Shown one piece after another: positions 23,816-33,297 of a stretch of 64,000 nt of DNA. The notes under the pieces are model-generated. The model was given only the letters and a program-made list of their open reading frames with translations. It had not been told where the DNA came from and searched no databases. Each line of letters starts with the position of its first letter. Position 1 is the first letter of the stretch. Position numbers and translations under genes: made by a program. The DNA is from Rugamonas sp. A1-17 (GTDB lineage: Bacteria > Pseudomonadota > Gammaproteobacteria > Burkholderiales > Burkholderiaceae_D): assembly GCA_025548565.1 (NCBI GenBank), contig JAJLPB010000001.1, positions 827,509-891,508 of the forward strand, given 5' to 3'.

Positions 23816-24537
23816 TGGGCGACAACGTTCTTAAAGTATCGGGACTGAAAGTCGCGTACGGCGGCATCAAGGCCGTCAAAGGCATCGATCTGGAAGTGAA
23901 CAAGGGCGAGCTGGTCGCCTTGATCGGCGCCAACGGCGCCGGCAAGACCACCACGTTGAAAGCCATTACCGGCACGCTGCCGCCTTGCAAGGTCGAGGGG
24001 ACGGTCACTTACCAGGGCGAGTCGCTGAAGGGCAGCAAGTCCTTCCATCTGGTCGAGAAGAAGCTGGCCATGGTGCCGGAAGGGCGGGGCGTGTTCACCC
24101 GCATGTCGATCCAGGAAAACCTGATGATGGGCGCCTACACCCGCGACGACAAGGCCGGCATCGAGGCCGACATCGCCAAGTGGTTCGACGTATTCCCGCG
24201 CCTGAAGGAGCGGGCGGCGCAGATGGCGGGCACGCTGTCCGGCGGCGAGCAGCAGATGCTGGCGATGGCCCGCGCGCTGATGTCGCATCCGAAGCTGTTG
24301 CTGCTGGACGAGCCGTCGATGGGCCTGTCGCCGATCATGGTCGAGAAGATTTTCGAAGTGATCCGCAACGTGTCGAAAGAGGGCATCACGATCCTGCTGG
24401 TGGAGCAGAACGCCAAGCTGGCGCTGCAGGCCGCGCACCGCGGCTACGTCATGGATTCGGGCAACATCACCATGACCGGCAACGCCAAGGACATGCTGGA
24501 CGACCCGCGCGTCAAAGCCGCCTATCTCGGCGAGTAA
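23815..24537 (+). CDS. livF: branched-chain amino acid ABC transporter ATPase LivF
   Basis: The second ATP-binding subunit, 240 residues. Walker A GANGAGKTTTL, the LivF-typical MVPEGRGVFTRMSIQENLMMGAY, signature LSGGEQQMLAMARAL, Walker B LLLDEPSMGLSP and switch LLVEQNA are all present. ATG 23815 follows GGAGG inside the livG end. Closes the livHMGF operon; a bidirectional terminator lies just downstream. Confidence 0.95.
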   Translation: MGDNVLKVSGLKVAYGGIKAVKGIDLEVNKGELVALIGANGAGKTTTLKAITGTLPPCKVEGTVTYQGESLKGSKSFHLVEKKLAMVPEGRGVFTRMSIQENLMMGAYTRDDKAGIEADIAKWFDVFPRLKERAAQMAGTLSGGEQQMLAMARALMSHPKLLLLDEPSMGLSPIMVEKIFEVIRNVSKEGITILLVEQNAKLALQAAHRGYVMDSGNITMTGNAKDMLDDPRVKAAYLGE

Positions 24538-24544
24538 TCGGGCG

Positions 24545-24604
24545 AAAAAAAACCGTGTGGCTTGCGACGATCTTGAGCGTCGCAGGCACACACGGTGTTT
24601 TGAA
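24545..24604. terminator. bidirectional terminator between livF and phaP
   Basis: A tract (A8), stem ACCGTGTG with CACACGGT and an inner GCGACG/CGTCGC stem, then GTTTTG. It separates the rightward livF from the leftward phasin gene and can work in both directions. Confidence 0.75.
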
Positions 24605-24638
24605 GGAACCGGCGCCCTACCGCGCCGGTATTCCTTGA

Positions 24639-25199
24639 TTACTTCTTGGCTGGAGCAGCTTTGGCGGCAGCGGCGGTGAATTGGTTCACGGCCGAGGTCA
24701 GGTTCGATTCGATCGACTCGACAGCTTGCTTGGCGGTCTTGGCGAACTGCTCGTAACCGGCGTTGGCGTTGCCGATGGCCGATTTCAGGATGGCGACGGC
24801 GTTTTCCGAACCGGCTGGGGCGTTCTTGCTCACTTCTTCCACCAGCGAGATCACTTTACGGTTGGTTTCAGCGATCTGGGTTTCAGCAGCTTTGCTGAAT
24901 TCAGCGCCGGTGCTCGAAGCGATGGTCGCCAGGTGACGGCCGTAAGCGATGGTTTTTTCTGCGCTAGGCTGGGCTTGTGCCGAAGCCAGCGAGAAGAATT
25001 CTTGTGGATCTTTGGCCGACAGCAGTTGCTTGGTGGTGATCGACGACTCTTCCAGCGATGCCTTGGCGGCGGTCAGGTTCAGGTCGACGAACTTCTCCAC
25101 GCCTTCGAAAGCCTTGTTGGTCAGGGCCGAGAAAATCGCGAATTGAGCTTCAAAATTAGCTTTGGTCGCATTGGAAAATTGCTCAGGGATTGAAAACAT
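24639..25199 (-). CDS. phaP: phasin (PHA granule-associated protein)
   Basis: A 186-residue, alanine- and lysine-rich amphipathic helical protein of the phasin family that coats polyhydroxyalkanoate granules. The start [41 protein letters not shown] is cut here for length to its landmarks: [21 protein letters not shown], the SAKDPQEFF middle motif and an [11 protein letters not shown] tail typical for betaproteobacterial phasins. No cysteine is present. It is transcribed alone, facing livF. Two short repeats in its upstream region may be regulator sites. Confidence 0.92.
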   Translation of the reverse strand: MFSIPEQFSNATKANFEAQFAIFSALTNKAFEGVEKFVDLNLTAAKASLEESSITTKQLLSAKDPQEFFSLASAQAQPSAEKTIAYGRHLATIASSTGAEFSKAAETQIAETNRKVISLVEEVSKNAPAGSENAVAILKSAIGNANAGYEQFAKTAKQAVESIESNLTSAVNQFTAAAAKAAPAKK

Positions 25200-25292
25200 T
25201 TAAATCTCCAGGAAAGTAGTCATTGATTAAGTACTGCTGTTTCTACAGCCGGCGAGAAACAGGCAATCCACGTTTCAGACCGAACAACAAAT

Positions 25293-25363
25293 TGTGCAAC
25301 GCAACAAACCCGATTTTACGGCCTTCAAAAATTAAGTCAAGCGATTTTTTGTGCATTGCATCA
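25293..25363. promoter_or_regulatory. repeated motif in the phaP / eamA intergenic region
   Basis: The 323-bp gap between phaP and the divergent transporter holds two copies of TGTGCANNGCANCA, at 25293-25306 and 25350-25363, 57 bp apart, upstream of phaP. Repeats built on TGCA/GCA are plausible sites for the PHA regulator PhaR, but this is a guess. Nothing else notable is seen in the gap. Confidence 0.4.
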
Positions 25364-25522
25364 AAGAACCGACTCTAGCCGGAAGAAAGCATTTCCCCAT
25401 GGAAAATGCCGCCTGGCCAGTGACGAAACTCCTGCCGTGATAGACTTGCATCCAGTCGAGTCGGCGCCGCAAACCGGCGCCGATTTCCTTTCAATTTGCA
25501 AGCAAGTTTGACCGGTTCACCC

Positions 25523-26431
25523 ATGTCCAACACCCCCAGCGCCACCGCAACCGTCAAACACGCTACTTTTCTGTCGCCACTGCCGCTGTTTTTCGTGTTG
25601 TTGTGGAGCAGCGGCTTCATCGTCGCCAAGTTCGGCCTGCCTTACGCGCCGCCGCTGACCTTCCTGGTGATGCGCTTCCTCGGCGTGCTGCTGTTCCTGG
25701 TGCCGGCGGTGTTGCTGCTGAAGGCGCCCTGGCCGCACGGCAAGATCTGGCAGATCGCCTTGGCCGGGCTGCTGGTGCAGGCCGGTTATCTGGTCGGCGT
25801 CTGGTGCGCCATCAAGCTGGGCATGCCGGCCGGCTTGTCGGCGCTGATCGTCGGCATGCAGCCCATCCTGACCGCCTTTGCCGCGCCGCTGATCGGCGAG
25901 CGGGTCCGGCCGCGGCAGTGGCTGGGACTGGTCTTCGGCCTGGCCGGGGTAGGGCTGGTGGTGGCTGCCAAGATCAAGCTGACCGGCCTGCCGGTCGACG
26001 CCATCCTGCTGTGCGTGCTGGCGCTGCTGTCGATCACCGCCGGCACCCTGTATCAGAAACGCCATTGTCCACAGTTCGACTTGCGCACCGGCACGGTGAT
26101 CCAGTTCGCCGCCTCGCTGGTGGTGGTGCTGCCGCTGGCCATCTTTTTTGAAGGTCTGGGGCCGGACTTTGCTGCGGTGCAGTGGACGCCGCGCTTCATC
26201 GGCGCCTTGCTGTGGTCGGTGATGGGCTTGTCGATCGGCGCCATCTTCCTGCTGTTCGCGCTGATGCGCCGCAGCGACGCCACGCAAGTCACCAGCCTGT
26301 TGTACCTGACGCCGCCCACCACCGCCGTCATGGCCTGGCTGATGTTCGGCGAGGCGTTCAACGCCCTCGGCATAGCGGGGATGGCGCTGGCGGTCACTGG
26401 TGTGATATTTGTAGTCAAGAAAACCAAATAA
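25523..26431 (+). CDS. EamA-family DMT transporter
   Basis: A 302-residue inner-membrane protein with ten predicted helices in two EamA repeats. The first starts PLPLFFVLLWSSGFIVAKFGLPYAPP; the second contains IGALLWSVMGLSIGAIFLLFALMRRSDATQVTSLLYLTPP, a strong family marker. The DMT superfamily exports metabolites and amino acids; the substrate here is unknown. ATG 25523 is chosen; TTG 25496 is an alternative. The nitroreductase gene follows after 11 bp, so they form an operon. Confidence 0.85.
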   Translation: MSNTPSATATVKHATFLSPLPLFFVLLWSSGFIVAKFGLPYAPPLTFLVMRFLGVLLFLVPAVLLLKAPWPHGKIWQIALAGLLVQAGYLVGVWCAIKLGMPAGLSALIVGMQPILTAFAAPLIGERVRPRQWLGLVFGLAGVGLVVAAKIKLTGLPVDAILLCVLALLSITAGTLYQKRHCPQFDLRTGTVIQFAASLVVVLPLAIFFEGLGPDFAAVQWTPRFIGALLWSVMGLSIGAIFLLFALMRRSDATQVTSLLYLTPPTTAVMAWLMFGEAFNALGIAGMALAVTGVIFVVKKTK

Positions 26432-26442
26432 AGCGAGGGCAC

Positions 26443-27138
26443 ATGATTTCCACTCCCGACCAGCAAGCGGTGGACGCCGCCATCACCAGCCGCCGTTCGA
26501 TCCGCGCCTACCTGCCGCAGACGGTGGCGCGCGAGGACGTCGCGCAGATCCTGCGGGTGGCGGCGCGGGCGCCGTCCGGCACCAACACCCAGCCGTGGAA
26601 GGTCTACGTGCTGGACGGCGAGCGCAAGCGGCAACTGTCGTCGGCGATCCTGGCCGCGCACAACGACCCCGAGCAAGCCAGGCAGCACACCGAGGAATAC
26701 GCCTACTACCCGCGCGAGTGGGTCTCGCCGTTCATTGAGCGCCGCCGCAAGGTGGGCTGGGACCTGTATGCGCTGCTGGGCCTGACGCGCGACAACAAGG
26801 CCGGCATGGCCGCGCAACATGGACGCAATTATGAATTTTTTGGCGCGCCGGTGGGTCTCATCTTTACCATCGACCGCGTCATGGAGCAGGGTTCCTGGCT
26901 GGACTACGGCATGTTCCTGCAAAACATCATGGTCGCGGCGCGGGCCCGGGGCCTCGACACTTGCCCGCAAGCGGCCTTTACCCAGTATCATAAAATCATA
27001 GGCAAGGAGCTGGGTTTGCCGGACAATGAAACCGTCGTGTGCGGTATGGCGCTCGGCTACGCCGACAGCTCGAAAATCGAAAACTCGCTGGTCACCGAGC
27101 GGATGGCGGTTGAGGAATTTGTTAAATTTGTTGGTTAG
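26443..27138 (+). CDS. nitroreductase-family oxidoreductase
   Basis: A 231-residue flavin-dependent NAD(P)H oxidoreductase. The FMN-binding N-terminal motif AITSRRSIRAYLPQTV and ARAPSGTNTQPWKVYVL are present, as is the middle FGAPVGLIFTID with GMFLQNIMVAARARGLDTCPQAA. The end, CGMALGYADSS, fits the family. Relatives reduce nitroaromatics or quinones; the physiological substrate is unknown. It directly follows a DMT transporter gene. Confidence 0.88.
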   Translation: MISTPDQQAVDAAITSRRSIRAYLPQTVAREDVAQILRVAARAPSGTNTQPWKVYVLDGERKRQLSSAILAAHNDPEQARQHTEEYAYYPREWVSPFIERRRKVGWDLYALLGLTRDNKAGMAAQHGRNYEFFGAPVGLIFTIDRVMEQGSWLDYGMFLQNIMVAARARGLDTCPQAAFTQYHKIIGKELGLPDNETVVCGMALGYADSSKIENSLVTERMAVEEFVKFVG

Positions 27139-27211
27139 CACTAGCTTGTCTAAAGCGTACTGAGCGCTATTGCGTCGACGCAACCATCGATGCTCGCAAT
27201 GTTAAATTTGC

Positions 27212-27239
27212 TTGCGCTTGTCCGGTGTTTTGCTACACT
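27212..27239 (+). promoter_or_regulatory. candidate promoter of pbpG
   Basis: -35 TTGCGC (27212-27217), 16-bp spacer, -10 TACACT (27234-27239), about 49 bp before the pbpG start. Confidence 0.5.
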
Positions 27240-27287
27240 GCAACAGTACTTTCGCTTTCTGTGCAGTGCTTTTTTTCGGGGATATGC

Positions 27288-28355
27288 ATGTCTAAACTAG
27301 CTATGAGTGTGCTCATTTCGCTGATGTTCGCTTCCACGGCGCTCACCGCGACAGCCGCCCAGGCGGCCGATGGCGCTGCTCCGAAAAAACACCACCTGAA
27401 GAAGGTCAAGGCCCGCGGGCCGGTGCGCGTGGCCGCCGCCGAACCGGGCGAGCGCGTGGTCAAGCGCGTGGTCATGGTCCATGGCCGCCGCAAGGTGGTT
27501 TACCAGCGCATGATCGTTGCCGCGCCGCCGGTGCCGACCATGGGCGACCTCGCCGGCCTGAACATGACGCACGACCCGCTGGACCTCAAGTCCAACGTGG
27601 CGCTGGTGCTGGACCAGGCCAATTCCGAAGTGCTGTTTGAAAAGAATTCCAACGTCGCCCTGCCGATCGCCTCGATCACCAAGATGATGACCGGCCTGAT
27701 CGTGGTCGAAGCCAAGCAGAATATGGACGAGATACTGACCATCACCGACGAGGACGTCGACCGTGAAAAGTTCAGCAGCTCGCGCCTCAAGGTCGGCACC
27801 CAGCTGAGCCGCGCCGACATGCTGCACATCGCGCTGATGAGCTCGGAAAACCGCGCCTCTTCGGCGCTGGGCCGTAATTATCCGGGCGGCAAGCCCGCGT
27901 TTGTCGAGGCGATGAACGCCAAGGCGCGTGAGCTGGGCATGGCCGATACGCACTACGTCGATTCCAGCGGCCTGTCGAAAATGAACGTGGCCAGCGCGCG
28001 CGACCTGGCCAAGCTGGCGATGGCGGCGTATCAGCAGCCCATCCTGCGCCAGTACTCGACCGACGCCAAGGCCATGGTGGAAACCAACGGCCGTCCGATG
28101 CAGTTCGGCACCACCAACCACTTGGTGGCCAGCCCGGACTGGGCGATCGGCTTGCAGAAAACCGGCTTCATCAACGAAGCGGGGCGCTGCCTGATGATGC
28201 AGGCGGTGATCGAAGGCCGCTCGGTGATCATGGTGTTCCTCGATTCCAAGGGCAAGCAGTCGCGCACCGCCGATGCCGGTCGCATGCGCAAATGGCTGGA
28301 GGCGCTGAAACCGGCCGGCCTCAGCGCACCGGCGGCTTATTCGACCGGGATGTAA
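27288..28355 (+). CDS. pbpG: D-alanyl-D-alanine endopeptidase (PBP7/PbpG type, peptidase S11)
   Basis: A 355-residue periplasmic penicillin-binding protein that cuts peptidoglycan cross-links. It has a signal peptide (LAMSVLISLMFASTALTATAAQA), a basic linker rich in K/R, then the serine-peptidase triad motifs: SITK at 129-132 (catalytic S129), SEN at 186-188 and KTG at 291-293. The short S11 domain without a C-terminal amphipathic anchor points to PBP7 rather than PBP5. ATG 27288 gives the best signal peptide. Its last 19 bp overlap the end of the convergent IclR gene. Confidence 0.9.
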   Translation: MSKLAMSVLISLMFASTALTATAAQAADGAAPKKHHLKKVKARGPVRVAAAEPGERVVKRVVMVHGRRKVVYQRMIVAAPPVPTMGDLAGLNMTHDPLDLKSNVALVLDQANSEVLFEKNSNVALPIASITKMMTGLIVVEAKQNMDEILTITDEDVDREKFSSSRLKVGTQLSRADMLHIALMSSENRASSALGRNYPGGKPAFVEAMNAKARELGMADTHYVDSSGLSKMNVASARDLAKLAMAAYQQPILRQYSTDAKAMVETNGRPMQFGTTNHLVASPDWAIGLQKTGFINEAGRCLMMQAVIEGRSVIMVFLDSKGKQSRTADAGRMRKWLEALKPAGLSAPAAYSTGM

Positions 28356-29116
28356 CCGAGCGTGGCGGAAATCTGGTTGGCGGTCGCCACCAGGTCTTCC
28401 AGCCACTCGTCCTGCAGACGGTCGGCCGGCGCGGAGATCGACAGGCCGGCGATCAGCTTGCCGCTGTCGTCGTGGATGCCGGCGGCCATGCAACGCACCC
28501 CCAGTTCCAGCTCCTCATTGTCGCGCGCGTAGCCACGCGATTTCACCAGGTTCAGCTCGCGTTCGAGCTTGACCAGATCCGTGATCGAATTCTTGTTGTG
28601 GCCGGCCAGGCCGGTGCGCGTGGCGTAGGCGCGGATGGCTTTCGGCTCGTCCACCGACAGGAACAGCTTGCCGGTCGAGGTCAGGTGGAGCGGCCCCCGG
28701 CCGCCGATGGCGCGCACCACCTGCATGCCCGAGCGTTCCGAAAAGGCGCGGTCGATGTAGACGATCTCGTCGCCCTGGCGGACCGACAGGTTGATGGTCT
28801 GCTGGGTTTTTTTGTGCAGTGCACGCATGAAATCCAGCGCGGCCTCGCGCACCGACAGCCGGCTCTTGACCACATTGCCCAATTCCAGCAGCCGCATGCC
28901 CAGCCGGTAGGTGCCCGGCTCGATGCGGTCGACAAAGCGCGTGAGCACCATATCGTTGAGAATGCGGTGGGCGGTGGAGGGGTGTAGCCCGGAAACCTTG
29001 GATAATTCCTTCAGGCTAACGGGGTCGGGATATTTGGCCAGCGCATCGAGTAGCGCCACCATGCGCTCGATCACCTGGATAGTGGTCTTTTGCTCTGGAA
29101 CGGTTTCGATTTTCAT
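28337..29116 (-). CDS. IclR-family transcriptional regulator
   Basis: A 259-residue regulator: an N-terminal winged helix (VIERMVALLDALAKYPDPVSLKELSKVSGLHPSTAHRILNDM in pieces: VSLKELSKVSGLHPSTAHR) and a C-terminal effector domain with DRAFSERSGMQVVRAIG, GPLHLTSTGK and MAAGIHDDSGKLIAGLSISAP. IclR proteins sense small aromatic or organic acids; the target here is unknown since neighbours are cell-wall and lipid genes. The gene ends inside pbpG (convergent overlap). Confidence 0.93.
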   Translation of the reverse strand: MKIETVPEQKTTIQVIERMVALLDALAKYPDPVSLKELSKVSGLHPSTAHRILNDMVLTRFVDRIEPGTYRLGMRLLELGNVVKSRLSVREAALDFMRALHKKTQQTINLSVRQGDEIVYIDRAFSERSGMQVVRAIGGRGPLHLTSTGKLFLSVDEPKAIRAYATRTGLAGHNKNSITDLVKLERELNLVKSRGYARDNEELELGVRCMAAGIHDDSGKLIAGLSISAPADRLQDEWLEDLVATANQISATLGYIPVE

Positions 29117-29219
29117 GATGTGGTTGGTGCGGTGCAGTATGCGATAGATACTTTATACCATAATGTGAAAAAAATGGGAATTGATGCATAATGATACATT
29201 CTCAATTTGTGGCTTATTC

Positions 29220-29603
29220 ATGGAACCAGTGAGCGAATTCAAGAGCAAGAGCGGGCTGAAACGTATCTTTTCAGCCTTTTTATACTCCATCGACGGCTTT
29301 AAATCGGCCTGGAGGCATGAACATGCGTTCCGCCAGGAAGTGAGCGTGTTCGTGGTCGGCACCCTTATCGCGCTGATCCTGCGCATCTCGGCGTTTGAAA
29401 AATTGATGTTGATTGGTGTGCTGATGCTGATTTTGATCGTGGAGCTGATCAATTCATCCATCGAGGCGGTGGTGGACCGGGTATCGCTGGAGCGTCATCC
29501 GCTGTCCAAGAACGCCAAGGACTTCGGCAGCGCCGCAGTCTTGCTGACCTGCCTGCTGGCGGCCGGCGCCTGGGGCGTGGTGCTGTTCAACCGCTTTTAT
29601 TGA
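29220..29603 (+). CDS. dgkA: diacylglycerol kinase
   Basis: A 127-residue inner-membrane kinase recycling diacylglycerol to phosphatidic acid. It has three transmembrane helices and the DgkA signature: AWRHEHAFRQE, then VELINSSIEAVVDRVSLERHPLSKNAKDFGSAAV, whose conserved acidic and lysine residues bind ATP-Mg. ATG 29220 (MEPVSEF) fits family length; an in-frame ATG 39 bp upstream is possible. Divergent from the IclR gene. Confidence 0.94.
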   Translation: MEPVSEFKSKSGLKRIFSAFLYSIDGFKSAWRHEHAFRQEVSVFVVGTLIALILRISAFEKLMLIGVLMLILIVELINSSIEAVVDRVSLERHPLSKNAKDFGSAAVLLTCLLAAGAWGVVLFNRFY

Positions 29604-29701
29604 ACGCATATAAACTTTATGTATATTGAACTGCTAAAAGCTTAGTTCTCATTTATAAAGGACAGTCTTAATCTGAAGACCTTCATTACCAGGGGAATCA
29701 G

Positions 29702-30703
29702 ATGCTGTCCAAAAAAATACTCGCTGCTGCTGTTCTTGCCGTCACCGCCATTGCGCCAGCCTTGGCCGCCGAAGTCTCCTTGCTGAATGTCTCCTACGAC
29801 CCGACGCGCGAGCTGTACCAGGATGTCAACACCGCCTTTGCCAAGGAATGGAAAGCCAAGACCGGCGACGTGCTGAAGATTAAGCAATCGCACGGCGGCT
29901 CCGGCAAGCAGGGCCGCGCCGTGATCGACGGCCTGGAGGCGGACGTGGTGTCGCTGGCGCTGGCCTACGACATCGACGCCATCGCCGAACGCAAGCTGCT
30001 GGCGCCGGACTGGCAGAAAAAGCTGCCGCACAACAGCACGCCGTACACCTCGACCATCGTGTTCCTGGTGCGCAAGGGTAATCCCAAGGGCATCAAGGAC
30101 TGGAGCGACCTGGTCAAGCCCGGCGTTGCCGTCATCACCCCGAATCCGAAAACGTCCGGCGGCGCCCGCTGGAACCACCTGGCCGCCTACGGCTACGCGC
30201 TGCGCCTGCCCGGCGGCAGCGAAGCGTCGGCCAAGGACTTCCTGAGCAAGCTGTACAAGAACGTGCCGGTGCTCGATTCCGGCGCGCGCGGCGCCACCAC
30301 CACCTTCGTCGAGCGCGGCATCGGCGACGTGCTGATCGCCTGGGAAAACGAGGCGTTGCTGGCAGTCAAGGAACTGGGGCCAGCCAAGTTCGACATCGTC
30401 GCGCCGTCGGTCTCCATCCTGGCCGAGCCGCCGGTGGCCGTGGTCGACAAGGTGGTCGACAAGCGCGGCACCCGCAAGGTGGCGGAGGCTTACCTGAACT
30501 TCCTGTACACCGATGAGGCGCAGGAAATCATCGCCAGGAATTACTACCGGCCTGCCGTGGAAAAGGAGGCGAAGAAATATGCCGCCCAGTTTCCGAGCGT
30601 GAAGCTGTTCCGTCTGTCCGACGTGGCCGGCGACTGGACCCGGGCCCAGAAGGTGCACTTCGCCGACGGCGGCCTGTTCGACCAGATCTACCAGCCCAGG
30701 TAA
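29702..30703 (+). CDS. sbp: periplasmic sulfate-binding protein
   Basis: A 333-residue solute-binding protein that captures sulfate for the CysTWA importer. It has a signal peptide ([17 protein letters not shown]), then [18 protein letters not shown], the ligand-loop [23 protein letters not shown] and the C-terminal [23 protein letters not shown], all typical of Sbp. The cognate permease/ATPase genes are about 1.7 kb downstream, separated by a peroxiredoxin and a TSUP permease. Confidence 0.94.
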   Translation: MLSKKILAAAVLAVTAIAPALAAEVSLLNVSYDPTRELYQDVNTAFAKEWKAKTGDVLKIKQSHGGSGKQGRAVIDGLEADVVSLALAYDIDAIAERKLLAPDWQKKLPHNSTPYTSTIVFLVRKGNPKGIKDWSDLVKPGVAVITPNPKTSGGARWNHLAAYGYALRLPGGSEASAKDFLSKLYKNVPVLDSGARGATTTFVERGIGDVLIAWENEALLAVKELGPAKFDIVAPSVSILAEPPVAVVDKVVDKRGTRKVAEAYLNFLYTDEAQEIIARNYYRPAVEKEAKKYAAQFPSVKLFRLSDVAGDWTRAQKVHFADGGLFDQIYQPR

Positions 30704-30804
30704 GGCGGACGGAAGGCCTTGAAACGTTGTATTTTTTAGCAGAAAAGGCGCAGAATAGTGCCTTCACGTCCACCTGAACCTCTCATTCCCTTACGGAGCT
30801 GATT

Positions 30805-31443
30805 ATGACGATACGACTGGGCGATACCGCCCCTGATTTTGAACAAGACTCTTCCATCGGCAAGCTGCATTTCCACGAGTGGGCAGGCAATTCCTGGGTG
30901 GTGCTGTTCTCGCACCCGGCCGACTTCACGCCCGTCTGCACGACCGAGCTGGGCCTGACCGCCAAGCTGAAACCCGAATTTGACAAGCGCAACGTCAAGG
31001 CCATCGCGCTGTCGGTCGATCCTGCCGAATCGCACACGGCGTGGATCTCGGACATCGAGCAAACCCAGGACACCGTGGTGGGCTTCCCCATCATCGCCGA
31101 CGCCGACCGTAAAGTCTCCACGCTGTACGACATGATCCACCCGAACGCTTCGGCCACGGCCACCGTGCGTACCTTGTTCGTGATCGATCCGGCCAAAAAA
31201 GTGCGCCTGAGCCTGACTTATCCGATGAGCACCGGCCGCAATTTTGACGAAGTGTTGCGTGTAATCGACGCTTTGCAGTTAACCGATGGTTACACCGTGG
31301 CCACGCCAGGCAACTGGAAAGATGGCGACGACGTCATCATTCCGCTGACCGTGCAAGACCCGGACGTGCTGAAACAGAAGTATCCCAAGGGCTTTACCGC
31401 GGTTCGTCCTTATTTGCGAGTCACTCCTCAACCGAACAAATAA
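30805..31443 (+). CDS. 1-Cys peroxiredoxin (Prx6 type)
   Basis: A 212-residue thiol peroxidase reducing peroxides. The catalytic motif is HPADFTPVCTTE with the peroxidatic C45, the only cysteine in the protein, so it is a 1-Cys enzyme. The long C-terminal arm (GNWKDGDDVIIPLTVQDPDVLKQ, in pieces GNWKDGDDVIIP) marks the Prx6 subfamily. Its place inside a sulfate-uptake cluster suggests co-regulation with sulfur supply, as in other beta- and pseudomonads. Confidence 0.92.
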   Translation: MTIRLGDTAPDFEQDSSIGKLHFHEWAGNSWVVLFSHPADFTPVCTTELGLTAKLKPEFDKRNVKAIALSVDPAESHTAWISDIEQTQDTVVGFPIIADADRKVSTLYDMIHPNASATATVRTLFVIDPAKKVRLSLTYPMSTGRNFDEVLRVIDALQLTDGYTVATPGNWKDGDDVIIPLTVQDPDVLKQKYPKGFTAVRPYLRVTPQPNK

Positions 31444-31540
31444 TGCCCACGTTGAGGAAATGCGTATAAGCAAATAAGGATTGCGTTGTTTGGATATTCC
31501 CTTAGAGTAGGTACTCTGCGATCTACTCTTGGGGATTTGC

Positions 31541-32314
31541 ATGGATTTGTCCTTTGTCGCATCTGGTTTCGCTGTCGGCCTGCTGGTCGGCATGACCGGC
31601 GTGGGCGGCGGCTCGCTGATGACGCCGCTTTTGACGCTGTTATTCGGCGTGTCGCCGGCGGTCGCGGTCGGCACCGACCTGGCGTTCGCCTCGCTGACCA
31701 AGGGCGTCGGCACCTTCACCCACCGCATGCGCGGCACGGTGCACTGGGAAATCGTGCGCCGCCTCTGCCTCGGCGCCTTGCCTGCTGCCCTGATTGCCAG
31801 CCTGGCCCTTAAACATTTCGGTACGCTCAACCAGGAAATCGGCCTGGTGATCCGCTACATGATCGCCGGCTCGGTGATGCTGACCGTGGTCGCCCTGATG
31901 TTCAAGCGCAAGATGCTGGCCTGGATCATGGCCGAGCCGTCGCGCCAGCTGCAGGGCAGGGCGCTGACCATCGCCACCATCATCGCGGGCGCCGTGCTGG
32001 GCACGCTGGTGACGATTTCCTCCATCGGCGCCGGCGCCATCGGCGCGACGCTGCTGGTGATGCTGTATCCGCGCCTGAGCGCCGCCGAAGTGGCGGGCAC
32101 CGACATCGCTTACGCCGTGCCGCTGACGGCCATCGCCGCCATCGGGCACTGGTGGCTGGGCTCGATCAACTGGAGCTTGCTGCTGACCTTGCTCGTCGGC
32201 TCGCTGCCCGGCATCACCATCGGTTCCTACGCCGCGCGCGCCGTGCCGGAACGCCTGCTGCGCGGCCTGCTGGCCTTCACCCTGGTCGCGGTCGCAGCCA
32301 AGCTGGTGTCTTAA
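31541..32314 (+). CDS. TSUP-family permease (TauE/SafE), sulfite or sulfur-anion transporter
   Basis: A 257-residue membrane protein with about eight helices in two repeats. Markers are VGLLVGMTGVGGGSLMTPLL near the start and GAVLGTLVTISSIGAGAIGATLL in the second half, both TauE/SafE repeats. Substrate is unknown, but its place between peroxiredoxin and cysT suggests a sulfur oxyanion. ATG 31541 follows GGGGA. Confidence 0.85.
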   Translation: MDLSFVASGFAVGLLVGMTGVGGGSLMTPLLTLLFGVSPAVAVGTDLAFASLTKGVGTFTHRMRGTVHWEIVRRLCLGALPAALIASLALKHFGTLNQEIGLVIRYMIAGSVMLTVVALMFKRKMLAWIMAEPSRQLQGRALTIATIIAGAVLGTLVTISSIGAGAIGATLLVMLYPRLSAAEVAGTDIAYAVPLTAIAAIGHWWLGSINWSLLLTLLVGSLPGITIGSYAARAVPERLLRGLLAFTLVAVAAKLVS

Positions 32315-32424
32315 AATCCATATAGCTTTAGCGTCTAACCAAATGAAAAATGCTTCGTTTGTAATATGAAGCCTTGATGAGATTATGCAGCCCTTATAGA
32401 AGAATTTGTAATAAGGGAGCATAC

Positions 32425-33297
32425 ATGTCTGCAGTTCTCGCTGCGCCCGCCACGGCGCCAGCCGCCGCCCGGGGCGCGCCGTTCCGCGTCATGCCGGGGT
32501 TCCGGCTGTCGCTGGGCTTCACCATTTTCTACCTGGCGCTGATCGTCCTGATCCCGCTGTCGGCCGTGTTCCTGAAGACCTTCACCCTTAGCTGGGAAGG
32601 CTTCTGGAGCGCGGTGACGTCGGCGCGCGTGATCGCCTCCTACAAGCTGACCTTCGGCGCCTCGCTGCTGGGCGCCTTCGTCAACGTGGTGTTCGGCGGC
32701 ATTGTTGCCTGGGTGCTGGTGCGCTACGAGTTCCCCGGCAAGCGCGTCATCGACGCGCTGGTCGACCTGCCGTTCGCGCTGCCCACCGCCGTGGCCGGCA
32801 TCACGCTGACCGCGCTGTATTCGGCCAACGGCTGGTTCGGCCGCTTCCTCGAAGGCACGCTGGGTTTCAAGGTGGCCTTCACGCCGGTCGGCGTGGTGGT
32901 CGCGCTGACCTTCATCGGCTTGCCGTTCGTGGTGCGCACCGTGCAGCCGGTGCTGGAGGACGCCGAGCGCGAACTGGAAGAGGCCGCCGCCAGCCTGGGC
33001 GCCAACGCCTGGCAGACCTTCACCCGCGTGGTGTTCCCGACCATCCTGCCGTCGCTGATGACCGGCTTCGCGCTGGCCTTCGCGCGCGCCACCGGCGAGT
33101 ATGGCTCGGTCATCTTCATCGCCGGCAATATGCCGATGGTGTCGGAAATCACGCCGCTGTTCATCATCACCAAGCTGGAGCAGTACGACTACGCCGGCGC
33201 CACCGCGATCGCCGTGGTGATGCTGGTGGTGTCCTTCGTCATGCTGTTGACCATCAACCTGTTGCAAGCCTGGGCTCGCGGAAAGTCGGGGAAATAA
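32425..33297 (+). CDS. cysT: sulfate/thiosulfate ABC transporter permease CysT
   Basis: A 290-residue inner-membrane permease. The sequence has [26 protein letters not shown], the [20 protein letters not shown] segment, and the EAA loop [30 protein letters not shown] 32425 has AAGGGAG at good spacing; its stop overlaps cysW by one base (TAATG). First gene of cysTWA-cysB. Confidence 0.95.
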   Translation: MSAVLAAPATAPAAARGAPFRVMPGFRLSLGFTIFYLALIVLIPLSAVFLKTFTLSWEGFWSAVTSARVIASYKLTFGASLLGAFVNVVFGGIVAWVLVRYEFPGKRVIDALVDLPFALPTAVAGITLTALYSANGWFGRFLEGTLGFKVAFTPVGVVVALTFIGLPFVVRTVQPVLEDAERELEEAAASLGANAWQTFTRVVFPTILPSLMTGFALAFARATGEYGSVIFIAGNMPMVSEITPLFIITKLEQYDYAGATAIAVVMLVVSFVMLLTINLLQAWARGKSGK

